A stretch of DNA of 64,000 bases from an uncultured Lachnospiraceae bacterium. Its GTDB lineage: Bacteria; Bacillota; Clostridia; Lachnospirales; Lachnospiraceae. The stretch's first letter is position 1. Each line of letters starts with the position of its first letter. The DNA lies in NCBI GenBank assembly GCA_902780385.1, contig CACZFF010000040.1, forward strand, positions 1-64,000, in the 5' to 3' direction. The notes under the pieces are model-generated. The model saw only the letters and a program-made list of their open reading frames with translations, had not been told where the DNA came from and did no database searches. This document shows, one piece after another, positions 43,594 to 51,591 of the stretch. The position numbers were made by a program, and so were the translations under genes.

Positions 43594-43920
43594 GTAGATC
43601 AGCCGCAGATGGAGCATGGATATCTCCTCCCACGGGATCCTTTCATCGACATCCTCGATCTCTATCGACCAGAGCGCCTGCCGGTTGGTCCAGAAACACC
43701 CGTTGTGGCGGCTCAGGGCGATCTCCGCGATAGCCTCGTTTCCATCAATTATAGCACATTCGATTTCCGGCTCAATGTCCGGCACAGCGGGCGACTTGGT
43801 ACAGGCAGTCATCCTCCCGCGGATCGTGATCCTGCCGGCCCTGCGGTCTGTCACTGTCTTTACCATATCGATCCGGATTCCCGACTCCAGTCCCATAGGG
43901 TCTTCTATCACTGCATTCAT
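43522..43920 (-). CDS. Small protein of unknown function, C-terminus in R4 element
   Basis: A 132-residue protein. The first ~110 residues are mixed beta and charged, with no family I recognise (RAGRITIRGRM, IECAIIDGNEAIAEIAL, WSIEIEDVDERIPWEE). The last ~20 residues (SRSSGRTEGRTQTSEA) come from the R4 element, so the native end is lost. AAGGAGG lies just before the ATG, one of the best sites in the window, so the gene is probably expressed. It precedes the STAND gene on the same strand by about 200 bases and could be its partner or ligand. Confidence 0.55.
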   Translation of the reverse strand: MNAVIEDPMGLESGIRIDMVKTVTDRRAGRITIRGRMTACTKSPAVPDIEPEIECAIIDGNEAIAEIALSRHNGCFWTNRQALWSIEIEDVDERIPWEEISMLHLRLIYCKSRSSGRTEGRTQTSEASLRTS

Positions 43921-44280
43921 CTGTGCACCTCCTTGACTGTTTTTTTAACCTGTTTTTTATTAGAAATATCGTAAAGAATGCAAATTGCACAGACAATGCA
44001 TTTTCAAGGGATATCTTCCCTCAAAATCGATACATAAGAATCCTTTATGAACTTTGCCGTTTTTCTTTGCAGTTTTTCTTTACACTTATTCTTTATAGCA
44101 AACAGCGTGCCAAACTTTGAAAGCCAGTATTTTCGCGGTTTTTATTTTTTTGCACAAAAAAAGAGTGAGTTGAAATCAACTCACTCCGGGCACTCGTCTG
44201 CCGTTGTCCCTTTATTTTTCTACATTTTTCCGTCCGTTTCCTCCTGTGAGTCAAAATAAACTCGCCGAGTCATTTTTAAC
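43921..44280. other. AT-rich gap
   Basis: Holds the terminator at 44152-44186 and further GAGT/ACTC pairings around 44250-44283. Otherwise promoter-like AT-rich sequence upstream of the small unknown gene. No gene seen. Confidence 0.4.
44152..44186 (-). terminator. Terminator after HD hydrolase
   Basis: Perfect palindrome GAGTGAGTTGA/TCAACTCACTC (44163-44186), preceded on the plus strand by seven A, which is a T run after the stem on the minus strand. Confidence 0.75.
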
Positions 44281-44832
44281 TCACCCCGGATCCGCCTCTT
44301 TAAACAGCCTTGCAAACAGCGTCAGATACTCCTCCTCCACCTGCGAAAAAGGCCGCACGACATAGTCGAGGTCGATGTGAATCTGCGGCGCCGGCCGGGG
44401 CTGGGGTTCCTGCAGCAGAACCTCCAGGTCATACCAGAGCAGATCGTCGTCAATCTTTTTCAGTTCCTCCTGCTCCTCTTCTGTCAGCGTACTGCCCAGA
44501 AAGCGTTCATATACCAGGTCCAGCAAATGGTCCTCCAGCTTCTGATAGGCCGGCAGTGACTCCTTGAAAGGACGGGGAATGTCAGACAAATAGCACTCAC
44601 TGGCATCATGCAGCAGACAGGCCAGAGCCAGCCGGGCACCCAGGCCGCGCGCCAACGCCTCCTTTGCACAGCAGATACAGTGCTCACCCACCGACCAGAA
44701 AGACTTCACATGCCCGTTCCCCCTGCAGAGCATGGGAAGCGCATGCGCTATATCCTCGATCTGTATTTTCTCTTTTTCGGGCTCCGTCGGCACAAACCGC
44801 ACGCCGCTATAAGTCCTAATATAATTAACCAT
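44281..44832 (-). CDS. HD-domain hydrolase (5'-nucleotidase type)
   Basis: A 183-residue metal-dependent phosphohydrolase. IAHALPMLCRGNGHVKSFWS and VGEHC give early ligands, LLHDASECYLSDIPRPFK is the HD motif (about 73-90), and the late Asp lies in KIDDDLLWYD. This pattern matches YfbR-like and phage HD nucleotidases, which dephosphorylate deoxynucleoside monophosphates. The start has AGGG upstream. The MITE-like element copy 2 ends only 22 bases before the start codon, so the promoter must be inside or beyond the element. Confidence 0.8.
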   Translation of the reverse strand: MVNYIRTYSGVRFVPTEPEKEKIQIEDIAHALPMLCRGNGHVKSFWSVGEHCICCAKEALARGLGARLALACLLHDASECYLSDIPRPFKESLPAYQKLEDHLLDLVYERFLGSTLTEEEQEELKKIDDDLLWYDLEVLLQEPQPRPAPQIHIDLDYVVRPFSQVEEEYLTLFARLFKEADPG

Positions 44833-44854
44833 TATTATTATCCCTACATGTAAG

Positions 44855-45040
44855 ATGATGTTGAGGTCAAAAGGTGGTTAAGGGAACACCGTCTCGTCAA
44901 GCTGCACAAACGCCTTGGGCACGCTCTCGCTCTACCCTCGCTGGCAGCGGTACTAAGGCCGCGCTCGCCAAGGCCCTTCGGCTGTTTGTGCAACTTGTCG
45001 AGACTCAGAGCCATTGGATACCTTTTGACCTTTACATCAT
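44855..45040. mobile_element. MITE-like element R3, copy 2 (long form)
   Basis: A 186-bp copy of the 26854 element with the same termini. Here the right arm is complete: GTCTCGTCAAGCTGCACAAA on the left pairs with TTTGTGCAACTTGTCGAGAC on the right, so the whole element is an imperfect hairpin. The flank ATGTAAGAT is present on both sides, fitting a target duplication. No transposase is encoded. Confidence 0.8.
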
Positions 45041-45087
45041 GTAAGATGCATAACACTATGAATAAATGAGAAAAGTTTTACTTCACA

Positions 45088-45338
45088 GAGCCTGAGCCGC
45101 ATAGATCCTGGCGGAGGCTGTTGTGATGAGCATTCAGATGTACTTGGCGAAGCTTATGCGGAGGGCGGGTCAAATGCACGGCCCTCATGGCCGGGCATTT
45201 GTTGTCCGCATGTCTGAAATCCCTCGTCCCTTCAGGACGAGGGATGAGTTCGGACATTGCCCGCCCGCAGCATATGCGAGCCTTAGTACATCTATGCGAA
45301 GAACTCCAGCCTCCAAAGGATCTATGCTGCTTAGGCTC
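45088..45338. repeat. 251-bp nested palindrome R5
   Basis: GAGCCTGAGC at the left pairs with GCTTAGGCTC at the right, continuing as a long imperfect stem (GCATAGATCCT, GGAGGCTG, AGATGTAC, GGGCGGG and partners). Inside sit two further hairpins, CGGCC/GGCCG around 45178-45200 and ATCCCTCGTCC/GGACGAGGGAT at about 45229-45254. It has the look of a branched RNA or a cruciform. No similar block was seen elsewhere in the window. Confidence 0.65.
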
Positions 45339-45377
45339 GTCCCTTTCACCTATTCACCTGCTTGACGGACCGTCTCC

Positions 45378-46919
45378 TCAAAACATGCCTGTCCTCTTCA
45401 CCTTCCTCTTCACATAATACAGACAGACCAGTCCCATGATGATCTGCAGGGAGGAGGAGAAAGGCGTCGCCAGTCCGATCTGAAAGAGCGAGACAGGGAC
45501 CCGTTTACTCATGAAGAAGGACACCGGCACACGAACACAGAAGGCGCTGATAATGCCCTGAGCCATGACGAAGCGGGTCATGCCTATACCGTTGAAGAAG
45601 CCGATAAAACAGAAGAAGATCGGCGTCAGCATACAGTCGATGGCATAGGCTTTGAGATAGTCCGCTCCGGCTGCCGCCACATCCATGTCCTTTGCGAAAA
45701 GAAGCGCCAGCTCCACGCCGTGGAAAAAGGACAAATAGAACATCACGATACCGACTGACAGCGAAAGCAGTATTCCGTAGCGCAGGGCTTTTTCCGCGCG
45801 GTCAAAGCGGCCGGCGCCTGCATTCTGAGCCACAAATGCGGACATAGACTGCATAAAGGCTGACGGAACCAGCATAATGAAAGCGCATACCTTTTCCGCG
45901 ACGCCGATACCCGCGGACGGAACGACGCCCAGGGCATTGACGATTGCCTGAATTATCAAAAAAGAAATGCCGACCAGCAGGTCCTGGGTCGCAATGGGCA
46001 ATCCCAGACGGGTGATGCGGGCGATGATGTCACCCTGGAAGCGGATCTGTTCCCTTGCCAATGTAAAGGGCATCTCATCCCTGCGCATCCTGCGGCGCAT
46101 GAGAAAGAAGGAAATCACGACACTCACTGCCTGGGCTCCGACTGTTGCGATGGCGGCGCCGATGGTGCCCATGTGAAAACCCGCGACAAGAACAAGGTCT
46201 CCCACAATATTGAAGACACAGGCAATCGCCACCGTGATCAGGGGGGTGATGGAATCGCCGATCCCTCGGAAAATACTGCCGATCAGGTTATAGGCGATAA
46301 TGACAAGCATGCCCGCCCCGCAGATCCGCACATAGGCAGTGGTCAGTTCAAAGGCCTCCTTAGGCGCATGCATGATCCGGGCGATCAGCCCCGCTCCGGG
46401 CACGCAGAGCGCCGTGAGGACCAGACCGATGCAGACAAACAGCACAATACAGGCGCCGATGGTCTCGCCTCCCTTTTTTGCCTGTCCGCGCCCGATCTGC
46501 TGTCCCAACAGGATCGTGGCCCCCATGGCAAAGCTGGCCACCAGATTGGTCAGCGTCATCATGATCTGTGATCCCGTTGTGACCGCTGAGACATGGGCCG
46601 ACACGGCCCCTGCGTCCGTAAACCGGCCGACGATCATCAGATCGACTGCGCCGTACATGGCCTGCAGAAACAGGGCCGCCAGGACCGGCAGGGCAAACCT
46701 CACCAGCGGCAGCAGAATCTGCCCTTCTGTGAATGTTTTTACCTGTGCCTTATGTGCACTCTGTGTCTCTGCTTTTTCCTGTGCTTTCTGTGCACCCTGT
46801 GTCTCTGCTTTTCCCCGTGCCTTATGTGCACTGTCTGTTTTTGCTTTTACCTGTACTTTCTGTTCGTCTCTTTTCTTCATCTCTTTTTCTGTCTTCTGTG
46901 TAATCTGTGTTTTCATCAT
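45378..46919 (-). CDS. MATE family efflux transporter
   Basis: A 513-residue exporter with twelve membrane helices in two halves. The family pattern is visible in PVLAALFLQAMYGAVDLMIVG near the start and IGIGVAEKVCAFIML-like sequence. The first ~65 residues are not family-typical: a repeat of 12 residues (KAETQSAHKAQV-like), three times, encoded by a 36-base tandem repeat. MATE proteins export drugs or metabolites using Na+ or H+. It starts 28 bases after the ATP-grasp gene and may be the last gene of the 45-54 kb cluster. No strong ribosome site is seen. Confidence 0.85.
   Translation of the reverse strand: MMKTQITQKTEKEMKKRDEQKVQVKAKTDSAHKARGKAETQGAQKAQEKAETQSAHKAQVKTFTEGQILLPLVRFALPVLAALFLQAMYGAVDLMIVGRFTDAGAVSAHVSAVTTGSQIMMTLTNLVASFAMGATILLGQQIGRGQAKKGGETIGACIVLFVCIGLVLTALCVPGAGLIARIMHAPKEAFELTTAYVRICGAGMLVIIAYNLIGSIFRGIGDSITPLITVAIACVFNIVGDLVLVAGFHMGTIGAAIATVGAQAVSVVISFFLMRRRMRRDEMPFTLAREQIRFQGDIIARITRLGLPIATQDLLVGISFLIIQAIVNALGVVPSAGIGVAEKVCAFIMLVPSAFMQSMSAFVAQNAGAGRFDRAEKALRYGILLSLSVGIVMFYLSFFHGVELALLFAKDMDVAAAGADYLKAYAIDCMLTPIFFCFIGFFNGIGMTRFVMAQGIISAFCVRVPVSFFMSKRVPVSLFQIGLATPFSSSLQIIMGLVCLYYVKRKVKRTGMF
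46738..46850. repeat. 36-bp tandem repeat in MATE gene
   Basis: Three tandem units of 36 bases encode KAKTDSAHKARG, KAETQGAQKAQE and KAETQSAHKAQV. They form the charged N-terminal tail of the MATE protein. Confidence 0.7.
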
Positions 46920-46947
46920 ATACGTTTGTTAACAGAAGGTCATGGCA

Positions 46948-48177
46948 CTAAAGTATGTCTGCTCCCTGCAAGATCCGCGGGTCATCCGTGTGGATCGGAC
47001 ACACCTTGCGGTCATCCCCGATATTTGTGACCGGAAGACTGGAGGCGCGGAACATGCCCGAGTCAAAATATCGGTCGTCCGCGCAGAGCATCATGCCGCA
47101 GATATAGTCCTCAAAGGGCGTCCCCTCCCAGACCGTCGGATATTTTCTCTGCCGGATAAAGGGCTGCAGGATCATATCCTGTACGTCCCCGCTCTTCCAC
47201 AGATTCTCCCAGGTCATTATGTCTGTCAATGGTCCTGCGTACACCTTCTCACTCTTCCCGAGCCGGTGATGTTTGAGGATAAATCCGTCCTTATTGCCGC
47301 GTGCCTCCTGCCAGATATCGTCCCTGTCTCCGTACAGATAAGTGGGGATCGCGCGGCTGCGAAGGAAGGCGGTCTCCTCCCCTGTCAGGCACCTGTCCGT
47401 AAAAACATCCTGAAACCAGAGGTTCATAAAACGCTTGTCATGTATGAGGAAAATCGTGCGGAAGTCATTGTACATTCCCGCCTCGATCATGGCTTCGATC
47501 GTCCCTTGGGAGAAAGACAGAAGATCCTTCTGGTTCAGGGCGCTGATCACAAATCCCTTTTTCCAGCGGTCAATATTTCTTTCCACATCCTCAGCCTCAA
47601 AGACCTCCACCTTTTTCCCAAAGGCCTCATAAAAGGGTTTATACAATGCTATCTCGCCGGTCTTGTCCGCACTTTTGAGCACATAGATCTCTTTTTTATC
47701 CCCCGTGATCTGCAGCATGCAGTGCAGGCGCTCATTCAAAGTGGAATAGAGCGGGGAATAACCCGCTTTCCCGTCTTCGTCCTCGATTTTCCGCAGGAAT
47801 TTCTCCGCCGCGCAGTCCGCAAAATAGGACATGAAGATCCCGTGGCCGAAAAAACGGCTGGTGATCTCGCACAGGAGCAGGTCTCCCTTCTCCGACACCA
47901 GATAATCCGGACGATAGGTTCCCGCCCGGAAGGGATACCGGCTCTGCCGGTCCAATATCTCCATTTCCCTGTCGGAAAGGGGCATATACCGGGGCACATA
48001 CTCCCGGTAGTTTTCCGCCATATAGACAATACATTTGTATAAGACCTGATGCAGCCGGCGCAGTTCATCCCTGCGCGCGGATGTGATCGCCATCGGCCGA
48101 TCGTGATACCACCGGCCGTAATAGGCCGCTTTCTCTCCATGAAGAGAGATAAAGGCCTCTTTATACTTTTCTCCCAT
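46948..48177 (-). CDS. ATP-grasp-like protein (circularly permuted type), unknown substrate
   Basis: A 409-residue protein. The C-terminal half carries GFILKHHRLGKSEKVYAG and a downstream MILQPFIRQRKYP, as in circularly permuted ATP-grasp ligases, which join an acid to an amine using ATP. The middle holds RPDYLVSEKGDLLLCEITSRF, resembling the acid-pocket segment of such enzymes. No exact family name. The ATG at 48177 has GCGGGGGA upstream; a TTG five codons earlier is less likely. It follows the radical SAM gene by 109 bases. A peptide- or amide-forming step on the cluster product is inferred. Confidence 0.6.
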   Translation of the reverse strand: MGEKYKEAFISLHGEKAAYYGRWYHDRPMAITSARRDELRRLHQVLYKCIVYMAENYREYVPRYMPLSDREMEILDRQSRYPFRAGTYRPDYLVSEKGDLLLCEITSRFFGHGIFMSYFADCAAEKFLRKIEDEDGKAGYSPLYSTLNERLHCMLQITGDKKEIYVLKSADKTGEIALYKPFYEAFGKKVEVFEAEDVERNIDRWKKGFVISALNQKDLLSFSQGTIEAMIEAGMYNDFRTIFLIHDKRFMNLWFQDVFTDRCLTGEETAFLRSRAIPTYLYGDRDDIWQEARGNKDGFILKHHRLGKSEKVYAGPLTDIMTWENLWKSGDVQDMILQPFIRQRKYPTVWEGTPFEDYICGMMLCADDRYFDSGMFRASSLPVTNIGDDRKVCPIHTDDPRILQGADIL

Positions 48178-48286
48178 CAAAGTCCCCCGCAAAGATCCGC
48201 TGATACATCCCCGATGTGATCCGGGCTGCTGTTGCTTCGATCAGGACGCACCGATCCCGGCGTGATCCGGCTGAAAGTCCCGGCCA

Positions 48287-49645
48287 TTAATCCTGCTTCT
48301 TAAAGAGCTTGGACTGATAGCCCAGGCACTGGAAGCCGTTCTCGTTGATGATCGGGATCAGATCATTTCCGATGCGGAGCTGTTTCCTGACCCAGTAGCA
48401 GATGCTGGTCGACATGCCGATCTGTTTTGTATAATCCATCATTTTGCGGATATTGTCGATGCTCAGTGCCCGGTCTGGAGCCGTGCGCCCGCGCTGTTTC
48501 TTGTGGTCGGCATTTTCCGGCATGATATAATCCTCGTAAAGAGCACGCTCGAGATCTTTGTCAAAATGGCCCAGGATCTGTCCCAGCATGGCAAGATTCT
48601 CCATGCAGGCCGTGAGGAATTCCGGCTTGTAGTTGATGATGCCCTCCGCGCGCAGCCTGTCAAAAAAGCTCCGGATATGTTCCGGTGTCAGGTAAGGTGT
48701 GAAGATCGGCTGCACAAGGGCGGCCTCCGCGGGAATTCCCTTCTCCCTGCAGAGCCGCACCGCCTTCAGGCGCTCCTCGATGGGGGCGGCATAGGGCTCC
48801 AGGATATCGCGGAAAGCGTCCGGCATGATGGATACGGATACGTTGTACTGCATCTTGTCTTTGAGCTGACAGAAGAGATCCAGAATGGTCTCGCCCTCAT
48901 ACTCGCACAGCAGATGTTTTGCGCCCGCCTTGGACGCGACGAAAAGCCTGGCGTTGGAGTCCGGATACTCCTCATAATGACGGATGAACTCCTTCAGGAT
49001 CCGGTGGGCGATTCCGGTCCGCAGCGTCGGCTCCTGCAGAGCCTCTGTCTTGGGAGAAAAATAGTAATAGTGATTCCAGTTTTTGCCGCGGCTGACCTCT
49101 GTGATCTGCCGCTCAATATCCTTTTTTCCGGCGGGGTTCTTTTCGATGCACCGGGCCAGTTCCTTCAAAAGCTCGTCTTTTCTGCGCAGATCCTCCGCCG
49201 TGATCTCTCTTGTCGGGGTGCCGTTCATCTCTTTCAGAAGATAACGCACATAGAGGTGATAATTCTCGTATGCGACGAGCTGCTGTTCGTGCACGCCGTC
49301 CGTCACCAGACAATACTGGCATCCGACATTGCATCCCTTTACGGGATTGATCTCAAATGTCAGAGTGGGGCAGCGGCCGGTATAGTTGTGGATCTCGGTG
49401 TCCACCTCTTCGGGGACAAGGTCTTCCAGCACCAGATGCTGTACCGGTATTACCGTGTGGTTTTTCCAGCGCTCCATAAAGACGCGGGAGCCGGCTTCCA
49501 GCTTCGTATATGTCTCCTCCGAAGCATGTACAGAAACACCCAGCTTTTCCAGATACGCCCGGTCTACAATGACCGGTGAAAACCCCTCGAGAGAATAGAT
49601 ATCTGTGTCGTGCTGATAAAAGTTTTCAAACGTCATCTGTTTCAT
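48287..49645 (-). CDS. Radical SAM protein
   Basis: A 452-residue protein with the radical SAM cluster CNVGCQYC (Cys 105, 109, 112) in an INPVKGC context. The opening (residues 1-95) has a VDRAYLEKLGV-like segment and a TGRCPTLTFEIN lead-in. The rest is barrel-like with a long C-terminal part rich in charged helices (DHKKQRGRTAPDRALSI). It resembles spore photoproduct lyase-type enzymes more than peptide maturases, but I cannot assign a family. Its start overlaps the stop of the WbqC gene by four bases (ATGA), so the two are translationally coupled. Confidence 0.75.
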   Translation of the reverse strand: MKQMTFENFYQHDTDIYSLEGFSPVIVDRAYLEKLGVSVHASEETYTKLEAGSRVFMERWKNHTVIPVQHLVLEDLVPEEVDTEIHNYTGRCPTLTFEINPVKGCNVGCQYCLVTDGVHEQQLVAYENYHLYVRYLLKEMNGTPTREITAEDLRRKDELLKELARCIEKNPAGKKDIERQITEVSRGKNWNHYYYFSPKTEALQEPTLRTGIAHRILKEFIRHYEEYPDSNARLFVASKAGAKHLLCEYEGETILDLFCQLKDKMQYNVSVSIMPDAFRDILEPYAAPIEERLKAVRLCREKGIPAEAALVQPIFTPYLTPEHIRSFFDRLRAEGIINYKPEFLTACMENLAMLGQILGHFDKDLERALYEDYIMPENADHKKQRGRTAPDRALSIDNIRKMMDYTKQIGMSTSICYWVRKQLRIGNDLIPIINENGFQCLGYQSKLFKKQD

Positions 49646-50385
49646 GGCTGACCTTCCTCCGTTTTGTCAGAAACCTGCGGTCCGGTAATCAAATTATACC
49701 GATCCAGCATACTGATTACTTCCTCTCTGGAGTTGAACATGATCAGATCCAGAATGGAAAGATTGGGAATAAATGGATTTTCAAACTGTTTATAGACAAT
49801 CTCATCCGCGCGCAAAAACTTCAATGTGATCCCCTGCTGCCTGAACTTTGCAAAATCGTATATGCCCATACCGCCGATGGGATTGATATAGGTGTCCGCC
49901 CCCAGCCTGCGGCACATATCATAAATGCGCTCCTCACGCCTGTATGCCCTGTTGCCGTCAAGGTCCGAGGTCCTTGCGATCGGCGTGCTGATCTGCAGAT
50001 AGCGGCAGACCGTCCTGATGGAATGAAGGAGATATTCCGAGAGCACCGTCTCATCGCAGTCCCGGATCTCTTCCATCAGCCGGATCCCTTCTGTGTAAAA
50101 AGGCGCCTTGTGATATGCGTCATACAGAATATCCCGCTTCTTTTTCCAATTGACACAATTGACAGGTGCCAGGTGCAGTTCGGTGCATAATCTGGAACAT
50201 GACGCCTTCTCGATCTCAATGCCGAACCAGACAGGTTTCCCTTTCTGAAGGATCCTGTTGCGGCTGATCCAGCTCCTGGTTTTGTACTGATAGTCATCCC
50301 CGATCAGAAAAATATCTGCCGAGCGGATCAGCTGCCAGTAGCCGATGTAAGGGAGAAAATAAGGCTGGTTTGCTGCCAGAATCAT
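49642..50385 (-). CDS. WbqC family protein
   Basis: A 247-residue protein of the WbqC family (PF08889), found in polysaccharide clusters and thought to add an acyl or amino-acyl group to amino sugars. The hallmark MILAANQPYFLPYIGYWQLI lies at the start, with GIEIEKA in the middle and NPIGGMGIYDFAKF near residue 185. I place the start at 50385, with GAGGAG overlapping the end of the DegT gene. The frame runs 76 codons further upstream but that part shadows the DegT insert and has no site. Confidence 0.85.
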   Translation of the reverse strand: MILAANQPYFLPYIGYWQLIRSADIFLIGDDYQYKTRSWISRNRILQKGKPVWFGIEIEKASCSRLCTELHLAPVNCVNWKKKRDILYDAYHKAPFYTEGIRLMEEIRDCDETVLSEYLLHSIRTVCRYLQISTPIARTSDLDGNRAYRREERIYDMCRRLGADTYINPIGGMGIYDFAKFRQQGITLKFLRADEIVYKQFENPFIPNLSILDLIMFNSREEVISMLDRYNLITGPQVSDKTEEGQP

Positions 50386-50396
50386 GGTAGGTCTCC

Positions 50397-51575
50397 TCAT
50401 TGTTTTTTCAGCAGGATATGGCAGATGCGGTCGATTTCCTCCACTGTCAGCTCCGGGTACAGAGGAAGGGTGAGTACCTGCTCCGCCGCCTGCCGGGCGG
50501 CCGGAGTATCCTGCCGTCCGGTTTCTGGTCTGTCTGCCGGAGCCGCTTCTGCCTGATCCTGACCGCGGTAACATGCGGGAGCCGCTTTCGCCCGGCCCAG
50601 GCCGCGGTAACATGCGAAATCGCTCGTAAGAGGATAGAAATATTTCCTGGCAAAAATCCCGTTTGCGGCAAGAAGCTCCGCGGCCTCATCCCGGGTATAC
50701 TGGTCTGTCTCAAACAGGACCGGAAAGTAGGAATAGTTGGACTGCACACCATTCTGCGGATCGAGAAGCCGGAGTCCCTGCGCGCCGCTAAGCCGCTCCC
50801 GATAGCGTTCCGCAGCCTTCTTCCGCTCTAAAATACAGCGGTTAATATGACGCAGATTGCAGATTCCCATGGCCGCCTGGAATTCGCTCATCTTGGCGTT
50901 TCCGCCCACGGCAGCTACCGTCTCCTCATCGCGGATCCCGTAGTTTTTGAGATCCTCCAGCTTCTGCACCAGCGCTTCCTCTCTGCAGCATGCGGCACCG
51001 CCCTCAATTGTGTGAAAGACCTTGGTCGCATGAAAGCTGAAAACGGAAATATCCCCGAAGCAGGCGGCAGATCGTCCATTCAGGCGGACACCGAAGGCAT
51101 GCGCCGCATCGTAGATCAATTTCAGTCCGTGCCTTTTCGCGATTTCGCCGATTTCCCTTACGGCACACATGTTTCCATATACATGTACCGGGAGTATGGC
51201 GACAGTTTTTTCACTGATCAGTCCCTCGATCAGTGTCGGATCCATGGTCAGGTCCTCCCTGCGGATATCGCAGAAGACCGGCACCAGATTGTTGCGCACG
51301 ATCGCATGTGTCGTGGATGCAAAAGTAAAGGGAGTCGTGATCACCTCGCTTCCCGCAGGGAAGCCGAATGCCCGGATCGATTCCTCCAGGGCAAGATGTC
51401 CGTTCGTGAACAGAGTCACATGGGGCACATTCAGGTACGACTCCAGCCGCTTCTGAAATCGATCATGTTTGGCTCCCATGTTGGTGAGCCAGCGGCTCTC
51501 CCATAAATCCTTTATCTCCGCACAGTATTCTTCAAAAGACGGCATAGAGGACCTGGTGACATTGATCTGATTCAT
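50397..51575 (-). CDS. DegT/DnrJ/EryC1 family aminotransferase
   Basis: A 392-residue PLP enzyme that transaminates keto sugars. TFASTTHAIVRNNLVPVFCDI, then IYDAAHAFGVRLNGR with the Asp, and FSFHATKVFHTIEGGA with the PLP lysine (about residue 186). An unusual insertion at about 328-360 contains two near-copies of ACYRGxxxAxAAPA and is absent from typical members. AAGGGG precedes the ATG. Its stop carries the ribosome site of the WbqC gene. Together they would make and acylate an amino sugar. Confidence 0.88.
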   Translation of the reverse strand: MNQINVTRSSMPSFEEYCAEIKDLWESRWLTNMGAKHDRFQKRLESYLNVPHVTLFTNGHLALEESIRAFGFPAGSEVITTPFTFASTTHAIVRNNLVPVFCDIRREDLTMDPTLIEGLISEKTVAILPVHVYGNMCAVREIGEIAKRHGLKLIYDAAHAFGVRLNGRSAACFGDISVFSFHATKVFHTIEGGAACCREEALVQKLEDLKNYGIRDEETVAAVGGNAKMSEFQAAMGICNLRHINRCILERKKAAERYRERLSGAQGLRLLDPQNGVQSNYSYFPVLFETDQYTRDEAAELLAANGIFARKYFYPLTSDFACYRGLGRAKAAPACYRGQDQAEAAPADRPETGRQDTPAARQAAEQVLTLPLYPELTVEEIDRICHILLKKQ

Positions 51576-51591
51576 TTTTCACTCCCCTTAA

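Larger units (their letters stand above)
44833..45377. other. Repeat-filled gap between HD hydrolase and MATE gene
   Basis: Almost entirely made of the MITE-like element (44855-45040) and the nested palindrome (45088-45338). No gene seen. Confidence 0.6.
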
